From Paeniglutamicibacter psychrophenolicus (lineage in GTDB: Bacteria; Actinomycetota; Actinomycetes; Actinomycetales; Micrococcaceae): DNA of 64,000 nucleotides. The translations under genes and the position numbers were made by a program. The number at the start of each line of letters is the position of its first letter. Position 1 is the first letter of the stretch. The stretch lies in NCBI RefSeq assembly GCF_030812255.1, contig NZ_JAUSSH010000008.1, positions 62,001 through 126,000 on the forward strand, in the 5' to 3' direction. Below, one piece after another: positions 25,435 through 34,720 of this stretch. The notes under the pieces were generated by a model. The model saw nothing but the letters and a program-made list of their open reading frames with translations. It was not told the origin of the DNA and searched no databases.

Positions 25435-26658
25435 ATGACAAACGCGCAGTTCAAAGTCATCGCCGGCATCGATACTCATGCCGACACCCACCATGTTGCC
25501 CTCGTCACCGATTACGGGAAACGGCTCGGAGACCGCAAGTTCCTGGCCGTCGGATCCGGGTATCAGGAGATCGCCGCCTACCTGACCAGTTTCGGTCCCG
25601 TGACCGCCGTCGGCGTCGAGGGAACCGGCTCCTACGGAGCCGAACTGACACGCGTCCTGACCGGCCGCGGTTTCACTGTCAGGGAAGTGAACCGGCCCAA
25701 CCGTGCCGAGCGTCGCTTGCACGGAAAGTCAGATCCCTTGGACGCCTACCAAGCTGCAGAATCCGTGCTGGCGGAGCGCGGCACTTCCACGCCCAAGACA
25801 CGTGACGGACACGTCGAGGCGCTGCGCGTGTTGCGCACTGCCCGCACCAGTGCCATGAAGGCCCGCACCGCCTTGCTGAACCAGATCAGCGGAGTCCTCA
25901 CTTCCGCAGCGGAGGAGGTCAGGGCCAAATACCGGGGCATGAGCAGCGTGGCACGGGCCAAGGCCATGGCCACAAGCCGGCCTGGCGGGGACGCCGCGGA
26001 CCCGGTCGTGGCGACCCTGGTGACGCTCAAGCGGTTGGGGACCCGGCACCGGTTTCTCAGCGAGGAAATCGCCGAGACGGATGCCGAGTTGGCTGCCATC
26101 GTTTCTTCCCGTGCCCCGGAGCTTCTGGAGGTCAACGGCGTGGGTACCGTGGTCGCTTCCCAACTGTTGGTGACGTTCGGGGACAACCCCGAACGCATGG
26201 GCAGCGAGGCCGCATTCGCTGCGCTGGCTGGCGTCGCGCCGGTCCCGGCCTCCTCCGGGAAAACGAACCGCCACAGGCTCTCCCGCGGCGGTGACAGGCA
26301 AGCGAATGCATCGCTTTACCGCATCGTGTTGGTGCGCATGGCCAAGGATGCAAGGACGCGCGAATACGTGGCCAAGCGCACCGAGGACGGCATGGGCAAG
26401 AAGGAAATTATTCGCTGCCTCAAACGCTATGTTGCCCGGGAAATCTTCCGTGTCATGAAGAACCCCAGGCCTGCGCCGTTGGTCAATGACCTGCGTCCGC
26501 TGCGTCTGGGGCTGGGCCTCACCCAGGTGGTGGCAGCGAACGCCTTGGGTTGCTGGACCAGCACTATTTCAAGGATCGAGCGAGGCGAATGCCGTGACCA
26601 CGAGGCGATTGAACGTTATCGATCGTGGCTGGAAAAACAGGGCTCTGAAAGCAGTTGA
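25435..26658 (+). CDS. IS110-family transposase with C-terminal XRE-like helix-turn-helix
   Basis: RNA-guided-type recombinase in known members of the family. The start ATG 25435 follows AGAGGAG and gives 407 residues. The RuvC-like DEDD domain has GIDTHADTHHVALV (about 10-23), the acidic residue in GVEGTGSYGAEL (about 60) and GKSDPLDAYQAAES (about 98). The Tnp domain carries the region of the catalytic serine, APVPASSGKTNRHRLSRGG (about 275). Residues about 355-400 (LRLGLGLTQVVAANALGCWT and STISRIERGECRDHE) read as an XRE-type helix-turn-helix, not part of the minimal IS110 protein. The gene is intact. Confidence 0.9.
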   Translation: MTNAQFKVIAGIDTHADTHHVALVTDYGKRLGDRKFLAVGSGYQEIAAYLTSFGPVTAVGVEGTGSYGAELTRVLTGRGFTVREVNRPNRAERRLHGKSDPLDAYQAAESVLAERGTSTPKTRDGHVEALRVLRTARTSAMKARTALLNQISGVLTSAAEEVRAKYRGMSSVARAKAMATSRPGGDAADPVVATLVTLKRLGTRHRFLSEEIAETDAELAAIVSSRAPELLEVNGVGTVVASQLLVTFGDNPERMGSEAAFAALAGVAPVPASSGKTNRHRLSRGGDRQANASLYRIVLVRMAKDARTREYVAKRTEDGMGKKEIIRCLKRYVAREIFRVMKNPRPAPLVNDLRPLRLGLGLTQVVAANALGCWTSTISRIERGECRDHEAIERYRSWLEKQGSESS

Positions 26659-26735
26659 CAACAATAGGAGCCTCATCACAACTCCTGTTAAAACTGGTGA
26701 TTGTCTAAGATCCTCGTTCCAACCGGAGTTCTTCC

Positions 26736-27903
26736 ATGCCATCTTCCCCCATCAGCATCCTCCATGGCCAACTGGACGACATCCCCGAAAACCTCATCAG
26801 CTTCATGACTCCCGAATCGATCTTCCAGGCACTCGCCTCGTTCCCCGACCACCGCAAACCTCGCGGCATCCGCCACCAGCTGGGCTGGATCCTGGCCGTT
26901 GCCCTCTGCGCGGTGCTGTCCGGCGCCAAGCCCTTCACCGCCATCGCCGACTGGTCAACCTACGCCGCCTCCACCTCGCTGCGCACCACCGGATTCGCGG
27001 CACCGCACGTCACCACCTTCCAACGCGTCCTGGCCCGATTGGATGCAGAGGCCTTCGACCAAGCCATGGGCGCGTGGGTGCAAACCCAAGTCGAGGCGCG
27101 GATCATCGCCATCCGCGTCTTGGAAGTACGCGGAGCCAAAAACGGTGGCGCGGATCGCGTGCACCTCATGGCAGCGCTGGACCACGACACCGGCACCGTC
27201 CTCGGACAGGTCGACGTCGGAGTCAAGACCAACGAGATCACCCGGCTCGACTCGCTCTTGGAAACCCTCGGTGACCTGGACGGCAGGATCATTACCATCG
27301 ATGCCCTGCACACTATGGGTCGCCATGTGCGAGTTCCTGCATGCCCGTGGCGCCCATTTCCTGATGAGGATGAAAGGCAACCAACCCAAGCTGCTCAAAC
27401 AACTCAAGGCCCTGCCATAGAAGGAAGTCCCGTGGGGGAACCAGCAACAAGACACCGGGCACGGGCGCAGGAGCATCCGCAAGATCAAGGTCGCCACGCT
27501 CACTGGCGGCATCAAGTTCCCGCACGCGTTGCAGGCAGCGCAACTGGCCCGAAAGACACGGCCACTGAAGGGGAAGAAGTGGTCCATCGAGGTCGTGTAT
27601 CTCATCACTTCGTTGCCGGCCCACCAGGCAAGCCCGCGGCAGCTGAACACCTGGATCCGGGGCCACTGGAAAATAGAGAATTCCCTCCATTGGTGCCGGG
27701 ACGTGACGTACCAGGAGGACGCGAGCCAGACCCGGACGGGTGTCGCGCCGCGGGTGATGGCGAGCCTGCGAAACCTGGTCCTCAGCCTGCGTCGGCTCAA
27801 CCACAGCACCAACATCGCCAAGGCCAGCCGCTACATGGCCAAACACCCCGCACGCCCGCTGGAACGCATCGGGTTCACGACCCGGTCAGCGACTTTGCAT
27901 TAG
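26736..27903 (+). pseudogene. ISAs1-family transposase, frameshifted and with an internal stop
   Basis: Starts at ATG 26736 with the typical N-terminus (IFQALASFPDHRKPRGIRHQ and WILAVALCAVLSGAKPFTAI). It reads the DDE-type core ALDHDTGTVLGQVDVGVKTN and IITIDALHT up to about 27326. One extra base near 27327-27330 shifts the frame to CEFLHARGAHFLMRMKGNQP. A TAG stop follows at 27418-27420. Beyond it the same frame continues with the conserved C-terminus (GHWKIENSLHWCRDVTYQED) to a stop at 27901-27903 in the right terminal repeat. The enzyme is therefore inactive unless recoded. Confidence 0.9.
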
Positions 27904-27908
27904 CCCTG

Positions 27909-27918
27909 CGCAGCCGAG
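27909..27918. repeat. Right 10-bp target duplication (CGCAGCCGAG)
   Basis: Identical to 23531-23540. It is followed by CAGTAA, the presumed original last codon and stop of the phosphatase gene. Confidence 0.92.
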
Positions 27919-28003
27919 CAGTAATCTGTCGATTTCTCTAGGCACAGTCCAGGGCATTGAACCCTTAGCAAAGCCGGAAGAACTTGGCTCGTATGTTTGT
28001 CAA

Positions 28004-29236
28004 TTACTTTCTCGGACCTGTTTTTCGATCCAGCTGACGATTTACCTGAGTTTCGCTTTGGAGTCGTTCCTTCGGGCAATTACTCAGATATTGGTTTGTT
28101 CTCGCTGCCGTCAAGATTGCAAGGACAACTGGAATCATAATGTACGGACTGTTGAATCCGCTTACAGAGAACCCATTGGAAATAGCGATGAGCACCAATG
28201 CAATCGCCCCCGTGCGTTGGACACGTGATTTTCTAAGCGCGAACCAAACAACCCAAATAACAAGCAGAAAACCGAAGATCCCTGCGTCGAAGATTACGCG
28301 CAGCGTAAAGGCATGGAAGATGACCGAGTAACAACTACCATCGCCAGTCGTTGAGAACAGTGCTTGGTAAAAGGACAGGCGATCACAGCCCTCGCGACTA
28401 ACGGGAGAAATCGGCACAGTTCCGAACAGCCATTCGATACTGGTCCATTTTTGGGTCTCACTGAGGAAAACATCGAAAAAATTCAGCCGATCGATCTGCC
28501 CGCCTTCTGGGTTCCTTGAAGCGAATATCTGGAGAGGGATCAACACCAACAACGGGATCAAACAAGCGAGCAAGTACTTGACAAGAAGACTTGCCTTTTG
28601 AGCCTGTGAAATGGCGAACAAGCAGAGAATGAGGAACGCGACTGCGCCGCTACGTGAACCTGACAAAAGTGTCAAGGTTCCTAGGGTGAAGATAATCAGA
28701 AACTTATGTCTGATATGGCGATACAGCGCCACTACCAGTCCGGAGAAAAGTGCTAACTCAAAATTGTTCTCGGTGAGCAGTCCGGGCCGCTCGTTTGGTC
28801 CCAAAACTGCCGAAGTTAGTATGGATTTGAGCGTAGCCATCCCAATGAGGAGCCACGTGACGATAACTAAAGGACGAACAGGGCCCCACTTTTTCCGAAT
28901 CGCGAACGCTAAGACCATCAGGTAGAACATCCACCGATAGGCCTGCAAAAAGTCTTCCAATGGGGAATTTGTCACGAATGCAGGTACCACTCGAGTTACT
29001 AGGTATCCCGCTAGGAAGAACAATAGTCCGGGTGCAGCGATTCGGCCCCGGCTTATCATGATCAATACGAAAAGGATGAGCCACGCATCGAAAAGTGACG
29101 TCATTGGAAGGACGCCAAACTCACCTAGCCGAGGAACACTGAGGATTCCTGCCACGAGTAGCATCACATAGAGCGCACTGCGGAGGACCTGAGGGACAGC
29201 CCCACTGTCATGTATTCGTCGAGACAAGTCCGTCAT
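28004..29236 (-). CDS. O-antigen ligase/polymerase-like membrane protein (probable Wzy)
   Basis: Predicted to polymerise lipid-linked repeat units outside the membrane. The 410 residues hold about ten hydrophobic segments (YVMLLVAGILSV, SLFDAWLILFVLIMI, FLIIFTLGTLTLLSGSRSG, YLLACLIPLLVLIPLQIF, FLLVIWVVWFAL and others) with a larger loop at about 235-300. The SGSRSGAV segment is typical of the Wzy/O-antigen ligase family. Start ATG 29236 lies after an AGGGGGG ribosome site. GC is clearly lower than in the flanks. It is separated from the upstream wzx operon by 2.6 kb of mobile-DNA debris. Confidence 0.8.
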   Translation of the reverse strand: MTDLSRRIHDSGAVPQVLRSALYVMLLVAGILSVPRLGEFGVLPMTSLFDAWLILFVLIMISRGRIAAPGLLFFLAGYLVTRVVPAFVTNSPLEDFLQAYRWMFYLMVLAFAIRKKWGPVRPLVIVTWLLIGMATLKSILTSAVLGPNERPGLLTENNFELALFSGLVVALYRHIRHKFLIIFTLGTLTLLSGSRSGAVAFLILCLFAISQAQKASLLVKYLLACLIPLLVLIPLQIFASRNPEGGQIDRLNFFDVFLSETQKWTSIEWLFGTVPISPVSREGCDRLSFYQALFSTTGDGSCYSVIFHAFTLRVIFDAGIFGFLLVIWVVWFALRKSRVQRTGAIALVLIAISNGFSVSGFNSPYIMIPVVLAILTAARTNQYLSNCPKERLQSETQVNRQLDRKTGPRK

Positions 29237-29852
29237 ATTGATACCCCCCTGTCGGGCCTGCTGAAGTGCTCCAAAAGCGTAAAGTCCACAACGCCAATTT
29301 GAGTGCTGCTGAGTTGAGTGGAGAGTTCACTCAATCCTAACTTTCGAAATTGCATAAGAACCCATCGACGTATTAACATCCTGTCTTTTGTCTACCCCTA
29401 CCCTGAAAACCAACGTATCCAGTCTACCGGCACCTGAAATATGTTCGGAGTGTCCTCGGTTGATTGCAAGACGCATCACTGAGTTGATATGGGCTTTGGC
29501 GCTCCTTGGCGGCATGGGACCTAATCCCCGGCGACTCTAACTGACTAAATTTACGGCCACCGTCTCGATCGGACCATGAATGCATATTCGACGCTTTGAG
29601 GACCACCATTATTGCCGTTGGGGGCCACTGATATTGACGTTGGGACCAGTACCTCCCCGCGTGGGAGCCACAGGCCCCCAGCGGGTTCCACCTGGTTCTG
29701 GACGGCGCCGACCTTCTCGCGTCACATGTGCCTTCCCGCTCCGGGCAGGATGGCGTGGTGGACGTCCCGGTCCATGACCATCCTCTGCGTTGACGCCGGA
29801 GCCGGGCCGCCGGTGCCGGCCCTTCTGCAGACACCGCGTGCAGGACACGCAG

Positions 29853-29858
29853 GGCCGG
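29853..29858. repeat. 6-bp target duplication (GGCCGG), left copy
   Basis: GGCCGG directly before the left terminal repeat at 29859. The same six bases follow the right terminal repeat at 30311-30316. Confidence 0.6.
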
Positions 29859-30310
29859 TGTTAGCGGCCATGAAGAAATGCCCACTGGTGGCCATTCGCC
29901 CATGGCCGTATGCGGGCTCTGCCGTGGCCGTCTGCGGGCATCCACTTCGCAGCTGCAGGGCGGGCAAGCGCCCGGACAAGGCATTCCCTGCCCGGAAGGG
30001 AATCGCCATCACCGAATACGTGGACGGTGATGCGAGGCGCGGCGGAGCACGGGTCCACCATCGCCGGGATTCGTTGCCATGCCGGGGAACGGCAGGTGTT
30101 GCGGGGCGTCCCGGCATCGTCGATCCAGGATTGGCCCACCGTACGACATGGTGTGCCGACAGGTCTGCGAGCCGAGTGGAGCAAAATCGCCGAGAACCCT
30201 GGATTGGTGCTTTTTGTTTGGCCGACGGCGGGCAGCCCTCATGGGCATTCCGCGCTGATCCAATGGTTTCTTGCTGGCCGCCAGTGGGCACTTTTCCCAG
30301 GCCGCCAACA
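29859..30310. mobile_element. 452-bp non-autonomous inverted-repeat element (IS21-like ends)
   Basis: The 36-bp ends at 29859-29894 and 30275-30310 are imperfect inverted repeats with 29 of 36 positions matching. Both begin TGTT(A/G)GCGGCC and share TGCCCACTGG(T/C)GGCCA. They start 5'-TG and end CA-3', and are flanked by GGCCGG on both sides. Just inside the left end, TGGCCGTATGCGGGC (29903-29917) recurs as TGGCCGTCTGCGGGC (29925-29939), 22 bases apart, like the multiple terminal repeats of IS21 elements. No open frame resembling a transposase is inside. Confidence 0.62.
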
Positions 30311-30316
30311 GGCCGG
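30311..30316. repeat. 6-bp target duplication (GGCCGG), right copy
   Basis: Matches 29853-29858, completing the flanks of the 452-bp element. Confidence 0.6.
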
Positions 30317-31506
30317 GCCGCATGTGTGTGTGAGCGCTAAACTTCAGGCCGTTTCATCCATGGAGACGGGCCAAGTTGACAGTGCCAAATAGCCTCAGGA
30401 GGTAGTGATGTTCCGGCTTGTTGGCTTGTTGGTAGTGTCGTTCCGACTACGCGGTAATGTCCGTGGCCCGTCGCGACCACCCGATCCGATCGTCTCGCAA
30501 CCCGGCGTGGCGATCATAAGAGGGACGGGATGTCTTGGTGGCGCGCGCGGAGGCCGTGTCCCGCTCTTCACGGGGCCGGGCCGACACGGCAACCATCGCT
30601 CCGGAGCGGACCGACTCCTGCTTTCTCAGTCGCAAGAACGCCCTCGCCGCCGCAGGCAGTGCTGCCAACCGCAGAACGGCACTGGATGCACCGACGTCGA
30701 GGAGCCATTACCTGGCGGGACCATGACCGACCGCCGGGACCGCGCATGTGCAGGTTACAACGGGCCCGAGTCAAGGCTCAAAGTACTACCACTTCCCCCG
30801 AATTCGATTACCACCTGCCCGGAGAACTCACTACCCGGTCGCCAGAACAGCACTACCATCAGACGCTATTTGGCAGACAGCTCATTTCAGGCCAAATGAG
30901 CGCCAAGCGCCAGCCCCTTGGCAGCGGCTCGAGATTGCCCACATGCGGTCCCCGCCAGCAACAAGTGCGAACGGTTCCCGCCGGGTGTTTCGAGCGGCAG
31001 CCGACGATCTTGAGCGGCCCTGCGTCCCCCGCGGATAGCCGCATCCCCGCGTCTCTCGTGCCGGATGGGCCCGGCCTGTCAGTGCCCGGTTCGGCGCCGT
31101 CCTGGCTGGTGTGCGCAATGATGCCGGGGGCTGCCGGTGGGGGCCCGTGTCCACAATCGGCGGTGGCATCAATGACGAAGTCGACATACTTTGTGCGCGG
31201 CCAAGACCTCGGGCGGTCAACATGTTGGAGCCCCAACGGTCTGCCAGGGATTCAACGATGGCCGCGACCGTCCTGATGCGTAACGCGTCCTGTCAGGATA
31301 TGGTTATAGATGAGTCCTGATGCAAATCATCCCACCGCCATTGACCGGTTCGATGGCCCGTGTGAGGCCGGCACGGGATCGAGATTTCTGTGGGTAAAAC
31401 GAAGATCTTCGGCGGGTTCCATCGAGGCTGCCGAAATGGTCTGGGAGCTTGCTGACATGGCCTGCTTCTTAGCGCCGATATGGCCTACTTCTAATCGACG
31501 AAACAC

Positions 31507-31811
31507 AACTTCGCCACCTACCAGACCCCGGCAATCAACGATTGGCTGTCAGTCCATCCGCACTTCTTCATGTATTTCAGGCCAACAGCGTCGTCCTAGA
31601 TTACCCAGGTCGAGCACTGGTTCGGGTTCCTCGCCAATAAGCTGCTGCGCCACGGGGTTCATAAAAGCGTCCAAGCCCTGGAACGAGACATGAAGAACTG
31701 GATCGAAACTGGGAACCAGGACTACGAGCCATTTATGCGGAAAAGTCCGTCGAGGGCTTCCCAGACGCCCTCACCAAATCTACCGACCGGATTTCAGGAG
31801 CCAAACCTTAA
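31507..31811 (+). pseudogene. 3' remnant of an IS630-type transposase
   Basis: Translation gives NFATYQTPAINDWLSVHPHF, then ITQVEHWFGFLANKLLRHGV and HKSVQALERDMKNWIETGNQ, which is the C-terminal third of IS630-type DDE transposases (the stretch around the last acidic residue). A TAG stop interrupts it at about 31594. A second frame change near 31740 leads to a final SGAKP-stop at 31809-31811. The N-terminal two thirds are missing or beyond recognition. It ends 12 bp before the wzx stop on the other strand. Confidence 0.75.
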
Positions 31812-31822
31812 TTGGAGAGTTC

Positions 31823-33082
31823 TCATCGTTCCTGAAGAATTCTCTGCGTTCGCCCAACAAAGTATCCGAGTATCGATACTTGTATACCGAACGAAGCTGC
31901 CAAACCCCACGATGCTCCAACTGCACCAGCGACTATTGCCCCAATGGCACATAAAGCCAGACAGAGGATGGTGCAGGTGATAGAAACAGCTGCCACAATT
32001 CGTTGACGATTCCAGCCCTGCAAAACTGCGCTCATTAGCGAGGCTGCTGACGCGAATATCAGACCCATGAGCGCAATTCTAACAGGCCATTCTGCCTCGA
32101 CATATTCAGAACCAAGAAGCGTGGGCACCAGCGGAGGCAGGGTCCACGCCAGCCCCGTATATAGAACAGCAAATCCAGCAATCGAGATCCAAAGCATACG
32201 TAACGTATGCGTGATTCTTCCGAATTGCCTAGAAGCAACAGCTGGCATGAGTACGGTGGCAAGAGCTGAAGAGACCATCCCCAGCGGACCGGTCAAGCGG
32301 CTTGCTGCACCATAGAATCCGCCGACGGACGGGCCTCCGATTGAAGTAACGACAATCGCATCCAAATTCCTCAACTGCGCTCCGATAGAGTTCGCCCAAT
32401 AAGACCTAGAACTGACGAGCACAGTTCTAAACGCCTCAAATCCAAAGTTAACTCCGGCGTTCTTAGCTGACTGATACCAAGCTAGACAAAGTGCCCCAAT
32501 TGCGGCCACAGCGTAGGAAATCGCGAAAGCGAACAGAGCTGGAAATGAATCCAAAGCCACTAAAACGATGAAAAGCACAAGTGCCATCGTCCTCCGAAAT
32601 ACTTGATTCACAGCGTTCACGCGAGCTCTTCCGTCAGCTAGTGGTATTCCAAGCCACGCTTCCGTATTCTTTTCGGCAGCGCACCACACAGCTAGTGGTA
32701 GTAATTGCAAGTACTCGGAGTCATTTGTCACCTGATTCGCGAATAAGAGAGCCACTGCAGACAGGATCATGACCCCTGCGCCGGACAAACTCACCAACCC
32801 CAGTGCATAAGGCAGAAGCGAAGATCCAGGATTTAGAGCCCGCTCTTTAACGATAAAAGTTGACACTCCCAAGTCTGCAATCGTCTGCATGACGATAGCA
32901 GCCCCCCATATGGCCACTAGGATTCCGAAGCTCTTGGGCTCAATATTTCGTGCTAGGACTACTAACGCTAGGGCCTGAAAAACTGCACCGATGAAACGGG
33001 AACCAGTCACCCACGCGAATTGCCCCAAGATTCGTTTCCCCAAGAGTGTCGACTTTGGTGAGGTATTTTCAGTTAGGTTCAC
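31823..33082 (-). CDS. Polysaccharide flippase (Wzx-like)
   Basis: Predicted to flip undecaprenyl-linked repeat units across the membrane. The 419 residues carry about twelve hydrophobic segments ([80 protein letters not shown] and others), as in the MATE/MOP superfamily. The conserved early pattern [18 protein letters not shown] matches Wzx proteins. It overlaps the upstream acetyltransferase by 4 bp and is the last gene of a five-gene minus-strand operon. Confidence 0.85.
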   Translation of the reverse strand: MNLTENTSPKSTLLGKRILGQFAWVTGSRFIGAVFQALALVVLARNIEPKSFGILVAIWGAAIVMQTIADLGVSTFIVKERALNPGSSLLPYALGLVSLSGAGVMILSAVALLFANQVTNDSEYLQLLPLAVWCAAEKNTEAWLGIPLADGRARVNAVNQVFRRTMALVLFIVLVALDSFPALFAFAISYAVAAIGALCLAWYQSAKNAGVNFGFEAFRTVLVSSRSYWANSIGAQLRNLDAIVVTSIGGPSVGGFYGAASRLTGPLGMVSSALATVLMPAVASRQFGRITHTLRMLWISIAGFAVLYTGLAWTLPPLVPTLLGSEYVEAEWPVRIALMGLIFASAASLMSAVLQGWNRQRIVAAVSITCTILCLALCAIGAIVAGAVGASWGLAASFGIQVSILGYFVGRTQRILQER

Positions 33083-33654
33083 TTGAGTTGTTCCAGATGT
33101 CGCTGGCGCTCTTCTTCTGATTCGAATCGATATCGGACGACTCGTGCCGGATTTCCCGCAACAATGGCGAATGCGGGGACAGACTTCGATACAACCGCTC
33201 CGGCAGCCACGATGGCACCATCACCGATCTCTACGCCGCTCAGGACTACAGACGATGCCCCTATCCAAACGTCACGCCCAAACTTGACCAAATCTGATGG
33301 TTCTGACTGACGCTCTGAAACGCGTGTCGAGTGACTCATTGGAGTGCCAATTTCATTGGAGGCATGATCGTTCTTACCAACGATTTGAACACCCATTCCG
33401 ATAATCACGTAGTCACCGATCTCGCCGGAAACTTGGACTACACTGTGCGGCCCGATAGAAACGTCATGGCCGATCCGTAGACCATGTGGCGAACTTACGA
33501 CGACCCCCCGGCCCACCCTGAAGTTCGCCCCGTAAGTGACATTCTCATGAACGGCCAAAGATCTGAGGATATGGCGAGCTACTCTAACCAGGGGCCTCGG
33601 GACGCCAGTCGCGAACGCGTGATTGGTACTTCGTATTCTAGACATATGTCTCAT
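33079..33654 (-). CDS. Left-handed beta-helix acyltransferase
   Basis: Probable O- or N-acetyltransferase that decorates a sugar of the repeat unit. The 191 residues contain hexapeptide repeats from about residue 55 to 165 ([40 protein letters not shown] and [20 protein letters not shown]), typical of the maltose/serine acetyltransferase fold. The closing [12 protein letters not shown] is the usual end. It overlaps the downstream flippase by 4 bp and the upstream glycosyltransferase by 17 bp. Confidence 0.85.
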   Translation of the reverse strand: MRHMSRIRSTNHAFATGVPRPLVRVARHILRSLAVHENVTYGANFRVGRGVVVSSPHGLRIGHDVSIGPHSVVQVSGEIGDYVIIGMGVQIVGKNDHASNEIGTPMSHSTRVSERQSEPSDLVKFGRDVWIGASSVVLSGVEIGDGAIVAAGAVVSKSVPAFAIVAGNPARVVRYRFESEEERQRHLEQLK

Positions 33655-34720
33655 CTCTCCCTGTTAAGGCAGCAGCCAGGCCTTTTGACATTGCATCGGC
33701 TGAATAGCGATTGCGCACAAAAGCTGATGCTTCTTCAATTGGAACGTTTCCTCGGCTCTGCCATCGGACCACGATCTTATCTGCCATTTGGGCCGGATTA
33801 TCAGAAGCGAACCAGCTTACACGGCCGTCAGTCCCCAACTCGATTTCGGGCGAATGTTCTTCGTCCTCGGCCACAATCATGGGTATACCAAAACCGAGCG
33901 ACTGAGTCAGCCCGAGTCCGGCGAAGCCTGGAGAGGCACTTGCAAAGCTCCTGGAGTAGTACGTTCGGAGGTCTTCGACGTCGTCGATCCAACCCACGAA
34001 CTCCACCAAATCGACGCCCAGCCCCAGTTCCGAACAAATCTCGCGGAGCCGCTCTTCCATGGACCCCCCGCCAATAAGCAGAAGCTTGGCCCCTTCCATA
34101 CGATCCGTGGCAAGCGCAAACGCTCGAATAACAAGGTCGAGCTTCTTGGCCTTCTCAAAACGGCCAACGTAAATAAGACAGTGCCTATCGCCGTCCGCAA
34201 CAGACGGACGGATCACGTTCTGGCGGTACAAAGAATTGGGTGCCACCCAAACAGGTTTGTCTGGAAGTTCTTGGACCCCTCGGTCTCGATCACGATAGGT
34301 ATAAGACACAGTTCCATCAGCGAGCCACCGCAAAAGCCTTCTCAGCCATGCTGTATTTGCAGATCCCCCAGCTTGAGGATGCAAGTGTCCCCAAACGAGA
34401 GTGCGTCGACGGAGAATTTTGCGTATCAGCAACAATGGCCAAACAGAAAGGCTACGGGGGTTAAGATCCACGACAAGATTCGCCACACGTAAGGTCATAA
34501 ATGTCCGGGGAATCTGGATGAACGCTTTTCCGCCTATTCGCAACATCGGAGTCTCACGATATAAGTCCCTTCGAATACCCGTCTTAACGCTCATGTCAAG
34601 GTGGGCTTTGGATACCTCAATCTCCAGATCACCCTTCAGCTCCGTGCGCAGGAGCTCAATGCACTCCTCTCGGTATTTGGGCAAGACAGCCAAGAAGAGG
34701 CCGTACTCGGGAGTCTTCAT
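33638..34720 (-). CDS. Glycosyltransferase family 4-type enzyme
   Basis: Predicted GT-B fold retaining glycosyltransferase that adds a sugar to the lipid-linked unit. The 360 residues include the nucleotide-binding C-terminal domain, starting near [20 protein letters not shown] (about 180-200), and the segment [20 protein letters not shown]. The EX7E-like region is [20 protein letters not shown] at about 265-285, but the first Glu of the motif is not obvious. Donor and acceptor cannot be told. ATGA overlap couples it to the upstream family 2 enzyme. Confidence 0.82.
   Translation of the reverse strand: MKTPEYGLFLAVLPKYREECIELLRTELKGDLEIEVSKAHLDMSVKTGIRRDLYRETPMLRIGGKAFIQIPRTFMTLRVANLVVDLNPRSLSVWPLLLIRKILRRRTLVWGHLHPQAGGSANTAWLRRLLRWLADGTVSYTYRDRDRGVQELPDKPVWVAPNSLYRQNVIRPSVADGDRHCLIYVGRFEKAKKLDLVIRAFALATDRMEGAKLLLIGGGSMEERLREICSELGLGVDLVEFVGWIDDVEDLRTYYSRSFASASPGFAGLGLTQSLGFGIPMIVAEDEEHSPEIELGTDGRVSWFASDNPAQMADKIVVRWQSRGNVPIEEASAFVRNRYSADAMSKGLAAALTGRDETYV

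Larger units (their letters stand above)
25200..26677 (+). mobile_element. IS110-family element
   Basis: IS110 elements have no long terminal repeats and no clear target duplication, so the edges are uncertain. The transposase gene at 25435-26658 is preceded by 235 bases of structured non-coding DNA. A 15-base sequence AATAGGAGCCTGATC (25332-25346) recurs as AATAGGAGCCTCATC at 26663-26677, just after the transposase stop. The left edge cannot be before 25200, where the IS481 element ends. Confidence 0.75.
23541..27908 (+). mobile_element. Outer ISAs1-family element, interrupted by two other insertion sequences
   Basis: Inverted repeats at 23541-23559 (CAGGGCTGATGCAAAGTCG) and 27890-27908 match at 18 of 19 positions. 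They are flanked by a perfect 10-bp target duplication. The transposase gene at 26736-27903 is near the right end and its stop lies inside the right repeat. Between the left repeat and the transposase gene lie an IS481-type element and an IS110-type element, so the 4368-bp interval is a nested stack. Without these two, the ISAs1 element would be about 1.4 kb, a normal size for the family. Confidence 0.88.
29237..31822. other. Gene-poor region with IS remnants inside the polysaccharide locus
   Basis: I find no intact gene in these 2.6 kb. The first 350 bases are AT-richer, like the locus, and probably hold the wzy promoter. From about 29600 to 31300 the GC is high and reading frames look like random Arg/Pro/Ala-rich translations without a ribosome site. 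It holds a 452-bp inverted-repeat element (29859-30310), repeats of the form ATGGCCT(G/A)CTTCT at about 31457 and 31480, and an IS630-type transposase remnant (31507-31811). Confidence 0.7.

Noticed and set aside
26639-26645. CAGGGCT near the end of the IS110 transposase gene as the left end of the ISAs1 element
   Set aside because: Only seven bases agree with the right end, while 23541-23559 agrees at 18 of 19 and has the matching 10-bp duplication.
29612-30392. Open frames of 160-242 codons in the IS graveyard
   Set aside because: They overlap the inverted-repeat element, are Arg/Pro-rich, have no ribosome site and resemble no family.
30882-31236. Minus-strand frame with ESLADRWG-like stretch near 31240 suggesting a histidine-kinase-like ATPase remnant
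   Set aside because: Only one short stretch resembles the family and the rest does not; too weak to call.
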